Assembly: GCA_903884005.1 (NCBI GenBank)
Contig: CAISDA010000020.1
Location: 124,001 to 188,000, forward strand
Source: an uncultured Ignavibacteriota bacterium
GTDB lineage: Bacteria; Bacteroidota; Ignavibacteria; UBA10030; UBA8401
Length of the DNA stretch: 64,000 nt
Direction: 5' to 3'
Under the pieces are notes generated by a model. The model did not search any database and was not told the origin of the DNA. It saw only the letters and a list, made by a program, of their open reading frames with translations. Shown in pieces: positions 42,475 through 50,460 of the stretch. Each line of letters opens with the position of its first letter. The stretch's first letter is position 1. Position numbers and translations under genes: made by a program.

Positions 42475-44199
42475 ATGAAGCATTTCAGCAAAGCCATTTT
42501 CCTATTCCTTTTAACTGCGACCGTGTATGCAGCCCAAGATCCGGCGACACAGGGCAGGGATGCTCTCAAACGCAAAGCCTATGACGATGCGGTCAGCGTG
42601 CTGAGCACGGCGTTCAAGGCCAGCTCGCGCAACGCGGAAATTTGCTATCTGCTCGGCGAGGCGTACAGTCAGAAGGCGAATTACGATTCGGCCGAATATT
42701 TTTTGAACCGCTCGCTCGATCTGAACGACGAATACACTCCTGCGTACATTTCCATTTTTCCAGTACTCGCCAAAAAGAACGCATGGGACAAGCTCAATAA
42801 GCGGTTCCTGACGGCGACAAAATACGACAAGAAAAATCCCGCGATCCCCTATGCGCTCGGCATGATCTATCTCGAAGTGGATTCGCTGGACAAGGCGATC
42901 CTCAATTTTTCGAGGGCGCGGGACCTGGATGAGAAATATGTCGACACGTATATAGGGCTGGCCGAAGCATACGCAAGGCAGAATGTCGGCGCCATGGCGA
43001 TCGCCAATTATCAGAAGGCCATCGAAGTGGCCCCGAAAGACCCGAGCGTGCATTACCGCCTCGGCAAATCGTTCTATAAGAACCGCCAGTACAGCGAGTC
43101 GGCTAAAGAATTTCAGGAGGCGATCAATCTCGACCCGAAAAACGACGCGGTCATTTACGAGCTGGCCGACCTCTACTACCGTGCAAAACTCTATAAAGAG
43201 GCGGCGAAATTTTTCGAAAAATACGTTGCGTTGAAGCCCGATAATGCCGTCGCGACCGACCATTACGCAAAGTCGATGTACAACTCCAAACAATACAAAG
43301 ATGCTGTGCCCGTGCTTGAAGTGGCGATCAAAAAGAACCCGAAAGTGTTCGACCTGAAACCGATGCTGGCGCACTCGCTCTATGTTGCCAAAGAGCATAA
43401 ACGGTCGGCGGATCTCTACCAGTCGCTGCCGCCCGATTCGCTGAGCCTCGAGGATTTCATCCGCGTCGGGCGGTCGTCCATGATCCTGAAAGATACGGTA
43501 AGCGCCATAGCCGCTTTCGAAAAAGCCGGCTCGCTGGACACCGCATCGGCCGAGGTCTCGGGCGATCTGGCCGCTATCTTCATGGCCAAAAAAAATATGC
43601 GGAAGGCCGTCACCTATTACATGCGCAAGTTGAAATCCGAGCCTGAAAATAAGAGCGCCGTCTATTACGGGGCATTCTGTTACAGTGTGCTCGAAAAATT
43701 CGACTCCGCCAAAACCTTGTATAAGCGCTTTGTCGAACTTGTGCCGCAAAGCGTCCAGGGCCACATGTCTCTTGCTCAGGCGTATGCAAACCAGGACTCG
43801 CTCTCGATGACGAAGAAGGTCTATGCTCAGACGCTGTCGCTTATCGACAGTCTTGCAGAGGCCGATACGCTTGCGGCTGCGAAGAAAGACGAAAAATACG
43901 GCCCGCAGTACATCAGCGTCTACCGTACGCTCGGTGTCATGTATTACCAGGAAAAAGACTATCCTGCGGCGATCGCGTCGATCCTCAAGGCGCTCACGTA
44001 CGAACCGAAGAAGAAGGATGAGAACCTGCACCTCTTCCTCGCCCAGATGTATAATGTGGCGCGGAGTTCGAAAACACTGTCGACCGACGAGGCCGTTGCG
44101 TACCGCGACAAGGCAGTGGCCGAATACAGCGTCGTTCTCCAGATCAATCCGAAGAATGCAACGGCGCTCAAAGAGCGCAAACAAATTGTCGATAAGTAA
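42475..44199 (+). CDS. Secreted tetratricopeptide-repeat protein
   Basis: A 574-residue protein with a signal peptide (MKHFSKAIFLFLLTATVYAAQ) followed by tandem TPR helices over most of its length, for example AICYLLGEAYSQKANYDSAEYFL-type and YRLGKSFYKNRQYSESAKEF units. It is expected to be a periplasmic or membrane-associated scaffold. CAAGG precedes the ATG. It belongs to the same string as the TonB genes and PstS-like lipoprotein. The partner is unknown. Confidence 0.85.
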   Translation: MKHFSKAIFLFLLTATVYAAQDPATQGRDALKRKAYDDAVSVLSTAFKASSRNAEICYLLGEAYSQKANYDSAEYFLNRSLDLNDEYTPAYISIFPVLAKKNAWDKLNKRFLTATKYDKKNPAIPYALGMIYLEVDSLDKAILNFSRARDLDEKYVDTYIGLAEAYARQNVGAMAIANYQKAIEVAPKDPSVHYRLGKSFYKNRQYSESAKEFQEAINLDPKNDAVIYELADLYYRAKLYKEAAKFFEKYVALKPDNAVATDHYAKSMYNSKQYKDAVPVLEVAIKKNPKVFDLKPMLAHSLYVAKEHKRSADLYQSLPPDSLSLEDFIRVGRSSMILKDTVSAIAAFEKAGSLDTASAEVSGDLAAIFMAKKNMRKAVTYYMRKLKSEPENKSAVYYGAFCYSVLEKFDSAKTLYKRFVELVPQSVQGHMSLAQAYANQDSLSMTKKVYAQTLSLIDSLAEADTLAAAKKDEKYGPQYISVYRTLGVMYYQEKDYPAAIASILKALTYEPKKKDENLHLFLAQMYNVARSSKTLSTDEAVAYRDKAVAEYSVVLQINPKNATALKERKQIVDK

Positions 44200-44270
44200 A
44201 CGCACTGGGCTTGGCAACACACGAATTCATATCCATTTACCATCCACCACACAACGCAAAAGGTGACACT

Positions 44271-45308
44271 ATGACGCAGAGACTCAAGACATTCGTTGCA
44301 CCGTTGCTCGTTTCCCTTCTGTTCCTCGGATCATCGTTCTTCGTTGCCTCGTGCAGCAAGCCGGCCCCGCCGGAAGTGAAGGGATGGGCGTTCTATCAGG
44401 ATTCCTACGGCATGGAATTCCAGTATCCCAAAGACTGGCAGGTGATCGACGAGGCGAGCACGATCCGCATCTATCCGTCGCCGGAAGTCGCCCAGCGCTT
44501 CGGCCCGCCTCCGCAGGAAGATGCCACCGCCGGCGTCGAGATCCGGTTCGGTTCTGAAAAATTCAAGGCCGTCAACATGGGAACGCTTGCCGCCTACAAG
44601 GAAGCCGCGGTCGCCAAGATCAAAGAAGCGAATACACTCGACAAAGAATGGCAAATGACCGTGAAAAATCTGCCGGCTGAGGTGATCTCGTATCACGCAA
44701 AGATCAGCTCGCGTACGACGATCTACGGCAAGCGCATCGTTCTGGCGCACGACAGCGCGTTTTACTTTATGAATTTTGAAGCGTTCAATACGGATTACGA
44801 AGGATTCCAGCCGTATGTCGATTCAATCATCGCATCGTGGAAACTTCCCAAGCCGAAAGAAAACTACAAGGACCCGAACGCCGCCTCCAAGCCGTCTGCC
44901 GAAGTGTCACGGTATCAGAGCGACGTGATCGAGATCCAATATCCGGATAATTTCGAATGCAAGCCTGTGCCGAAAAAAGGCAAGACCGAATTTGCGGTGA
45001 ACATTGAAGGGCTCCGTCAGGATTGCAACATCACCATAGACGTGTTCCCCGCCGAAAAATTGTCCGTCGACAAGGTGTTCGACCAGAACAAAGGCAAGTT
45101 CAATCCGAAATCCACAGGCGACGCAAAGATCGACGGCAATGCCGCTAAATTCCTCGTGACCTCCGTCAATCCCACGATCGACCGCAAGGTGTTCTTCACC
45201 GTGAAGAACGACAAGGTCTACCGCGTGATCCTGACATGGTTCAAACCGATGGCCGCAGACTTCCAGCCCGCTTTTGAAAAGGCCGTCGGCACACTGAAGC
45301 TGAAATAA
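44271..45308 (+). CDS. Lipoprotein with two PsbP-like domains
   Basis: From the ATG at 44271 (MTQRLKTFVAPLLV) the signal ends at FVASC, a lipobox. Two similar alpha/beta domains follow, each starting with the PsbP/Mog1-like pattern: DSYGMEFQYPKDWQVI near residue 45 and SDVIEIQYPDNFECKP near residue 220. Each ends in a helix plus a conserved-looking DSIIASWKL or FEKAVGTLKL. This is an internal duplication. PsbP-like domains outside photosystem II are common in heterotrophs, function unknown. AAAGGTGAC gives a ribosome-binding site, and a strong terminator follows, so this is the last gene of the TonB-linked unit. Confidence 0.72.
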   Translation: MTQRLKTFVAPLLVSLLFLGSSFFVASCSKPAPPEVKGWAFYQDSYGMEFQYPKDWQVIDEASTIRIYPSPEVAQRFGPPPQEDATAGVEIRFGSEKFKAVNMGTLAAYKEAAVAKIKEANTLDKEWQMTVKNLPAEVISYHAKISSRTTIYGKRIVLAHDSAFYFMNFEAFNTDYEGFQPYVDSIIASWKLPKPKENYKDPNAASKPSAEVSRYQSDVIEIQYPDNFECKPVPKKGKTEFAVNIEGLRQDCNITIDVFPAEKLSVDKVFDQNKGKFNPKSTGDAKIDGNAAKFLVTSVNPTIDRKVFFTVKNDKVYRVILTWFKPMAADFQPAFEKAVGTLKLK

Positions 45309-45331
45309 GCGCTTCATCCTCCGTTTGTTCT

Positions 45332-45370
45332 GCACGGGCACGAATGTCATTCGTGCCCGTGCTGTTTTTG
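45332..45370 (+). terminator. Intrinsic terminator after the PsbP-like gene
   Basis: A perfect 13-bp GC-rich stem (GCACGGGCACGAA / TTCGTGCCCGTGC) with a 5-base loop, followed by TGTTTTTG. It lies 23 bp after the stop codon and closes the exb-tonB-TPR gene string before pyrophosphatase. Confidence 0.85.
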
Positions 45371-45446
45371 TCATGTTGGATGGAATTCCGTATATTGTTT
45401 GGACTGCTTGGTGTAGGACCACTCACTTTTTCACAGGATGCTTTGT

Positions 45447-46004
45447 ATGCACAATCTTAAAGATCTGCCGACCGGACCCGACGCTCCGCGCGTTGTCAAC
45501 GCCATCATCGAGATTCCCAAAGGCAGCCGCAATAAATATGAATACGACACCGCTCTCGGCATCATGAAACTCAGCCGTGTGCTGTATTCCTCCATTCATT
45601 ATCCAGCCGCATACGGGTTCGTGCCGAGCACGCTGTGGGACGACGGCGATCCTTTGGACATTCTCATCCTCATCAATGAACCGCTGGCAACAGGCGTGTT
45701 GGTGGAAGCGAAGCCGATCGGTATTCTGCGCATGCGCGATGAAAAAGAAAACGACGACAAGGTGCTGGCAATAGCGCTCAACGATCCGACCTATCGGTCC
45801 ATCCGCGACATCAAGGATGTGCCGGAACACATGCTGCTCGAGATCGAGCACTTCTTCCAGACGTACAAAAAATTGGAACACAAACATGTTGAAAGCCTCG
45901 GATGGGATAATGTGCTCTCGGCGCAGGATTCCATTCGCCGGTCGCAGGAGTTGTATAAAAAGTCGATAAAAAAACGTTCGCCCAAAAAGTCTTCCGCCCT
46001 GTAA
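45447..46004 (+). CDS. ppa: Inorganic pyrophosphatase (family I)
   Basis: Hydrolyses pyrophosphate in the cytoplasm. The protein begins MHNLKDLPTGPDAP (an ATG 9 bp upstream is also possible) and shows IEIPKGSRNKYEYD, the signature DDGDPLDILI, and VLAIALNDP. At about 185 residues it is a normal bacterial family I enzyme with a basic C-terminal tail (KKSIKKRSPKKSS). It has its own upstream gap after a terminator. Confidence 0.96.
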   Translation: MHNLKDLPTGPDAPRVVNAIIEIPKGSRNKYEYDTALGIMKLSRVLYSSIHYPAAYGFVPSTLWDDGDPLDILILINEPLATGVLVEAKPIGILRMRDEKENDDKVLAIALNDPTYRSIRDIKDVPEHMLLEIEHFFQTYKKLEHKHVESLGWDNVLSAQDSIRRSQELYKKSIKKRSPKKSSAL

Positions 46005-46027
46005 TACCCGGTGCCCGATTGATGTTT

Positions 46028-46087
46028 CGAACGGCGCTCACCACTGACCCCGCATGTGTCGCACAGGTCTGTGGTGAGCGCCGTTCG
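46028..46087. repeat. Long perfect inverted repeat between ppa and the cytochrome-like gene
   Basis: 17-bp perfect arms CGAACGGCGCTCACCAC (46028-46044) and GTGGTGAGCGCCGTTCG (46071-46087) with a 26-base interior that can itself fold (GACC/GGTC and TGTG-TCG-CACA). No T-tract follows, so it is not a standard intrinsic terminator. It could be a transcript-end structure, a palindromic repeat or a small structured RNA. Confidence 0.7.
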
Positions 46088-46228
46088 TGCATGGGGCATA
46101 CCGCGCTTCCCTTGCCGGTGCGACTCTGCCCGTCCGCCGGGAACTTGCACATTATTCTTATGTTTATTAGTTTGATGCAGGTGGGGCGCCTGCTGGCCAA
46201 TTCGGCTTTTTGACCAACGGGAGGACGT

Positions 46229-46915
46229 ATGAAAAAAATAATTACACTGTGCTGTGTTGTGTCGTTATTCGCCGCACTGACAACGGTGCACGCGCAAGTC
46301 AATTACGGCACGCAAGTCCAGCCTATTTTTGATGCACAATGCGGCTGCCATTCTCCATCCTTTTCAGGGTGGGATGTGAGGAGCTACGCAACGGTGATGG
46401 CAAGCATCGGCAATCAATACGGAACCAAAATTGTGCTGCCTGGCAACTCGGCGGGGAGTCCGTTATACAATAAAATATTTTCCTCCGCACCGCTCCGTGG
46501 AGAGCGGATGCCGCAAGGGGGGCCGTTTCTGACTGCTGCTCAGATCACCCTCATAAAAAATTGGATCGACGAAGGGGCAAAGGAGAAAGTGACCGCAGCG
46601 GTGGCGCGGATATCGCCCGGCATTCCCGGAATATTTTCGCTGTCGCAAAATTATCCTAACCCATTCAATCCGACGACGCAGATCACATTTTCGATCGCGG
46701 ACAGCCGGATGGTCACGCTGACCGTTTTCGATATACTCGGGCATGAAGTTGCAGCACTCGTGAACGGAAGAATGGACGCGGGCACATACACGGCACAGTG
46801 GAACGCAGCGGGAATCGCGAGCGGGATGTATCTGTATCGGTTACGCGCGGCTGATCTATCGAATGGGCATCGAAGCGAATTTACCGAAGTGAAACGGTTA
46901 GTGGTGCAGAAATAG
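46229..46915 (+). CDS. Secreted cytochrome c-like protein with CxCH motif and T9SS sorting domain
   Basis: A 228-residue secreted protein: signal peptide (MKKIITLCCVVSLFAALTTVHAQ), a small domain of the Planctomycete-type cytochrome c kind, and a T9SS sorting domain from about residue 135 (LSQNYPNPFNPTTQI). The cytochrome-like part keeps VQPIFDAQC at the start, PGNSAGSPLYNKI, RMPQGG with a possible methionine ligand, and ITLIKNWIDEGAK. The heme site, however, reads Cys38-Gly-Cys40-His41, a CxCH, where relatives have CxxCH. Either heme is attached unusually or the domain no longer binds heme. GGGAGG lies upstream of the ATG. Confidence 0.8.
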   Translation: MKKIITLCCVVSLFAALTTVHAQVNYGTQVQPIFDAQCGCHSPSFSGWDVRSYATVMASIGNQYGTKIVLPGNSAGSPLYNKIFSSAPLRGERMPQGGPFLTAAQITLIKNWIDEGAKEKVTAAVARISPGIPGIFSLSQNYPNPFNPTTQITFSIADSRMVTLTVFDILGHEVAALVNGRMDAGTYTAQWNAAGIASGMYLYRLRAADLSNGHRSEFTEVKRLVVQK

Positions 46916-46987
46916 CGTCCATCATTGCGCGAAACGAGATCCGCGTTCGTGATGCCGGCGTCTTGGTCGTTGCAAGGGAATGGGTGT

Positions 46988-47536
46988 ATGCTCACGGATG
47001 CGGAAAAACATTATTTATTGGCAGTTGCTCGTCATGCGCTGAAAGAGGAAGTCTGCGGCAGTGCCGGTTCGGGGCCCGATCCTCTCGAGACTCCGGCATT
47101 GATGCAGACCGTGGGGGCGTTCGTGACGTTGAACAGCGGGCGCGAACTCAGAGGGTGTCTAGGGCTCCTCTCGTCGGACCGTCCGCTGGTTGAAACCATC
47201 GCGGTCATGGCGCGGCGCGCGGCTTCCGAAGATCCGAGGTTCTCTCCCGTTTCTGCAGAGGAGGTCGATGGCCTGACGCTCGAGCTTTCGATTCTCTCCG
47301 TGTTCCGTCCGGTCACCTCGGCGCACGATGTCGTGATCGGGAGGGATGGCCTGCTCATCCAACGGGGAGCGAAACGCGGCCTTCTCCTTCCGCAGGTGGC
47401 AACGAAGCACCATTTCACGCCTGAAAAATTTCTTGAAGAGACATGTATCAAAGCCGGCTTGCACCGGCACGCGTGGAAGGATGAGGGAACCGAACTCATG
47501 GCATTCACGGCGGAAGTGATAGAGGAGGGTGAGTGA
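46988..47536 (+). CDS. amrA: AMMECR1-domain protein (AmmeMemoRadiSam system protein A)
   Basis: A single AMMECR1 domain of about 182 residues, starting MLTDAEKHYLLAVARHAL at the ATG 46988. Recognisable segments are GAFVTLNSGRELRGCLG (the LRGCIG signature), ASEDPRFSPVSAEEVDGLTLELSIL and GKRGLLLPQVA. In bacteria and archaea this domain is commonly found with a Memo protein and a radical SAM enzyme. Here Memo follows directly (GTGA overlap), but no radical SAM gene is in the window. Molecular function is unknown. Confidence 0.92.
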   Translation: MLTDAEKHYLLAVARHALKEEVCGSAGSGPDPLETPALMQTVGAFVTLNSGRELRGCLGLLSSDRPLVETIAVMARRAASEDPRFSPVSAEEVDGLTLELSILSVFRPVTSAHDVVIGRDGLLIQRGAKRGLLLPQVATKHHFTPEKFLEETCIKAGLHRHAWKDEGTELMAFTAEVIEEGE

Positions 47537-48372
47537 TAACGAGCGAAAGTGTGGCCCGAAAAGCAGCCGTCGCGGGCATTTTCTATCCGGGCACAAAAAA
47601 TCAACTGCAGGCCGAAGTCGCGAATTTATTGCATGGTGCGCCTGTTGCGGACGATGATGGATCGCTTGTCGCGCTGATCGTTCCGCACGCGGGGTACGCA
47701 TATTCAGGAGCGACAGCGGCGAAAGCATTTGCGCTGATGAATGGCCGCACGATCGATGTGTGCATACTCGTCGGTCCGAGTCATCAGGAATACTTTCAAG
47801 GAGTCTCGGTATATCCGGGCAGCGCCTATATGACACCCTTGGGCCGGATAGACATAGACACGGACCTTCGCGACGCGGTGCTCGGCGGTTCCTCCGTTGT
47901 GCATGCATCGCTCGAGGGTCACAGAAGCGAGCATTCGCTTGAAGTGCAAATTCCGTTCCTGCAATCGGTCCTGCCGAACGTAAAAATACTTCCTCTTGTC
48001 ATGGGAGATCAGCACGCCGAGCTCTGCCTTGCGCTGGGTGAAACGCTTGCATCGGCAGCGCGGAACCTGAACGTGGTGCTCGTCGCAAGTTCCGATTTAT
48101 CCCATTTTTATACGGCATCGGTGGCGCGAAAAAAGGACAGGGAAGTGATCGCTCTTATTGAACAGTACAACGTCCGTGAATTGATGAACCGGCTCGACAC
48201 CGCCTCGTGTGAAGCGTGCGGCGGCGGGCCGATCGCGGCTGTTATGACAGCCGCTCATCTCCTGGGCGCACACCGCGCATCTATCGTGCATGCCTGTAAT
48301 TCCGGCGACGTGACGGGAGAAACCCATCGCGTTGTCGGATATTGTTCGGCGGCGCTCTGGAAAAAAACGTGA
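47533..48372 (+). CDS. amrB: Memo-family protein (AmmeMemoRadiSam system protein B)
   Basis: A 279-residue Memo protein, structurally related to class III extradiol dioxygenases. It begins at a GTG that overlaps the stop of the AMMECR1 gene. Family motifs visible: AGIFYPG near the start, LIVPHAGYAYSGATAAKAF, ILVGPSHQEYF, DHYR-like HRSEHSLEVQIPFLQ, SSDLSHF and CGGGPIAAVM. The histidines in PHAGY, GPSHQ and SSDLSH correspond to the metal-site positions of the family. Together with the preceding gene this marks a partial AmmeMemoRadiSam locus. Confidence 0.93.
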   Translation: MITSESVARKAAVAGIFYPGTKNQLQAEVANLLHGAPVADDDGSLVALIVPHAGYAYSGATAAKAFALMNGRTIDVCILVGPSHQEYFQGVSVYPGSAYMTPLGRIDIDTDLRDAVLGGSSVVHASLEGHRSEHSLEVQIPFLQSVLPNVKILPLVMGDQHAELCLALGETLASAARNLNVVLVASSDLSHFYTASVARKKDREVIALIEQYNVRELMNRLDTASCEACGGGPIAAVMTAAHLLGAHRASIVHACNSGDVTGETHRVVGYCSAALWKKT

Positions 48373-49202
48373 AGCCATCCATTACGCTCATCGGCGCAGG
48401 TGCCGTCGGCACTTCGCTGGCCCTTGCCCTCCGGGCTCAGGCATATCCCATCCGCACTATCGTCAGCCGCTCACGCCTCACGGCGCACACACTGGCCAGA
48501 CGCGTGGGCTGCAAAACATCCCTCGCGGCGGACGCTCTCCGCCTGCCCCCTGACGGCGTGGTGTTCATCGCGGTTCCGGACGACGCACTGTCCGCGGTCG
48601 TCGAACGGCTCTGCGAGGCTCAGACCGGCCGGAGCAGGGCGATTGTCGTCCACACCTCGGGTGCCCTGCCTGGCGAGCTTCTCGGTTCCCTCAGGCAATT
48701 CGGCGTCGCGATCGGTTCCTTTCATCCATTGATGCTGTTTCCCCGCGGCCGTTCGACGGGAAAAGAGTTCGCCGGCTGTCCTGTTGCCATCGAAGGAGAT
48801 GAGCGTGCGACGGCCTCCATGCGCGCGATCGCGCGCACGATCAAGGCGAAGCCCTTTCTCATCCCGCCGGAAAAAAAAACGCTCTATCACGTTGCCGCTG
48901 TTTTTGCAAGCAATTATTTCGTAACTTTGTTGTCTGCCGTCGAGCGTACGGGAGCCGCGCTCAATATTCCCCGCGAGGAGATCGCGGCGCTCTTCCAGCC
49001 GCTCATCCGGCAGACACTCGATGCCGTGCTTCACTCATCACCTCGCGAGGCGCTCACCGGGCCGATTGCACGGAACGACCGCGATACCATCCGCAGGCAC
49101 ATTGACGCATTGAAAGACCTCGGCGACGAGCAGACGCTCTCGCTCTATATCGAACTCGGACTCGCGACAGCGCGTCTGGCGAAGGAAAAAAATGAAGGCT
49201 GA
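48369..49202 (+). CDS. DUF2520/Rossmann-domain protein, NADP oxidoreductase-like
   Basis: A dinucleotide-binding Rossmann domain (ITLIGAGAVGTSLALAL) followed by a C-terminal helical DUF2520 domain (GSFHPLMLFP; HVAAVFASNYFVTLLSAVE; ALTGPIARNDRDTIRRH). The arrangement resembles F420- or NADP-dependent reductases and ketopantoate reductase relatives. The start is most likely the GTG at 48369, which overlaps the Memo stop (GTGA); the track start at 48342 lies inside memo. The physiological substrate is unknown. It overlaps the PHP gene downstream by 11 bp. Confidence 0.88.
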   Translation: MKPSITLIGAGAVGTSLALALRAQAYPIRTIVSRSRLTAHTLARRVGCKTSLAADALRLPPDGVVFIAVPDDALSAVVERLCEAQTGRSRAIVVHTSGALPGELLGSLRQFGVAIGSFHPLMLFPRGRSTGKEFAGCPVAIEGDERATASMRAIARTIKAKPFLIPPEKKTLYHVAAVFASNYFVTLLSAVERTGAALNIPREEIAALFQPLIRQTLDAVLHSSPREALTGPIARNDRDTIRRHIDALKDLGDEQTLSLYIELGLATARLAKEKNEG

Positions 49203-49992
49203 TCTCCACACTCATACGTACCTCTGTAAACACGCCGACGGCATCGCCGAAGACTATGTCCGCTCCGCGGTCGACCGCGGACTGACCATGATCGGCTGCA
49301 CCGACCACGCTCCGATGCCCGACAATTACGATGAAAAGCATCGGATGACGCTCGAACAATTTCACGCCGACTATAAACCGGCCGTTCTGGAATTGCGCGA
49401 ACGCTTTAAGAACGTCATCGACGTGAAATTCGGCGTCGAAAGCGATTTCTTCCCCGGCACCGAACAATGGGTGCGCGATTTTCACGATGCCAACGACTTC
49501 GATTTCGTCATCGGGTCCGTGCACTATCTCGGCGAATGGGGATTCGACAATCCCGTCTTCGTGCACCGGTACGACGAAGAGAATATCGACAGCGTCTATG
49601 AACGCTACTTCAATCACATCAGGCGCTCCGCCGAATCGGGACTGTTCGACATCCTCGGCCATTGCGATCTGGTGAAAAAATTCGGCCACCGTCCGACCAA
49701 AAATATGGACGAGATCGTGCGCGAGACCATGAAGGTCGTCAAAGCCTGCGACATCGTCGTTGAGATCAATACATCGGGGCTGCGCAAGCCCGTGCAGGAA
49801 ATGTATCCGAGCGAAGAGATATTGAAAATTATAGGAGAGCTCCATATTCCGCTGACGCTCGGGTCCGATGCGCACATGCCTGAGGATGTGGCCCGCGATT
49901 TTGACCGGGCAAGACCGCTCATCGAACGCTACGGCGGCGGCGTTGTGTCCGTCTTCACCAAACGCCAGCGGAGCGAAGTGAGGGTCTCGTAA
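49192..49992 (+). CDS. PHP-family histidinol-phosphatase-like phosphoesterase
   Basis: A 266-residue PHP-domain metallophosphatase of the HisJ/HisK type. Metal-site segments are present: DLHTHT, TDHAPMPDNYDE, ESDFFPG, GSVHYLG, GHCDLVKKFG and GSDAHMPEDVARDF. HisJ members dephosphorylate histidinol phosphate; no other his genes are nearby, so the actual substrate is open. It overlaps the DUF2520 gene and its stop overlaps the next start (TAATG). Confidence 0.88.
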   Translation: MKADLHTHTYLCKHADGIAEDYVRSAVDRGLTMIGCTDHAPMPDNYDEKHRMTLEQFHADYKPAVLELRERFKNVIDVKFGVESDFFPGTEQWVRDFHDANDFDFVIGSVHYLGEWGFDNPVFVHRYDEENIDSVYERYFNHIRRSAESGLFDILGHCDLVKKFGHRPTKNMDEIVRETMKVVKACDIVVEINTSGLRKPVQEMYPSEEILKIIGELHIPLTLGSDAHMPEDVARDFDRARPLIERYGGGVVSVFTKRQRSEVRVS

Positions 49993-50438
49993 TGCGCCGT
50001 GTCGATGTCCGGGTGTACGTGATCGCAGCGCTTGCCGCACTCGCCGCGGGATTGGGTGTGTACCGGGTGCTTCATCCCGGTGATGCCGGCGCGCCGTCGG
50101 GGGGCGCGGTGCTTGTGCTGCCGGCCGATATTTCATCGGACCGCATTCGCTCGCTGATCGACACCACGGCACAAGCGCTGGGCGCACCGAAAAAATTCAT
50201 CGCACGCAGAAGTATCGTCGATTCAGCGCGCGTCGTGCTCGAATCGTCGATCGGCGTGCCTGCGGCATTCGACGAGTTGCATCTGATCACCGTGCTGACG
50301 GATTCAGTCCGTACGGGCGGCCTGACGATCACCGCCGCGAAAAATTTGAAGGAAAAAACAACGACGATCCGTTTTTGGAACCGTGACCACGCGTGCATTT
50401 ATCGATGCATCCTCTATAGAAAGGAATTACACCATTAG
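49992..50438 (+). CDS. Unknown membrane-anchored protein
   Basis: A 148-residue protein of no family I recognise. The N-terminus carries one membrane span ([20 protein letters not shown]). The remainder looks like a small soluble alpha/beta domain ([28 protein letters not shown] ... [12 protein letters not shown]). The ATG overlaps the stop of the PHP gene (TAATG), and the gene ends 22 bp before glyS. Its place in a tightly coupled gene string and its sensible start support it as real. The last 20 residues are cysteine- and tyrosine-containing and low in similarity to anything obvious. Confidence 0.65.
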   Translation: MRRVDVRVYVIAALAALAAGLGVYRVLHPGDAGAPSGGAVLVLPADISSDRIRSLIDTTAQALGAPKKFIARRSIVDSARVVLESSIGVPAAFDELHLITVLTDSVRTGGLTITAAKNLKEKTTTIRFWNRDHACIYRCILYRKELHH

Positions 50439-50460
50439 CACAAAAGAAGAAATTGCAGTG

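Noticed and set aside
42511-44220. 569-residue minus-strand ORF opposite the TPR gene
   Set aside because: Arg/Phe/Val-rich shadow frame with no recognisable domain; the plus-strand protein has a signal peptide and TPR repeats.
46019-46213. 64-residue plus-strand ORF between ppa and the cytochrome-like gene
   Set aside because: It is read through the large inverted repeat, starts at TTG, and has no ribosome-binding site or family.
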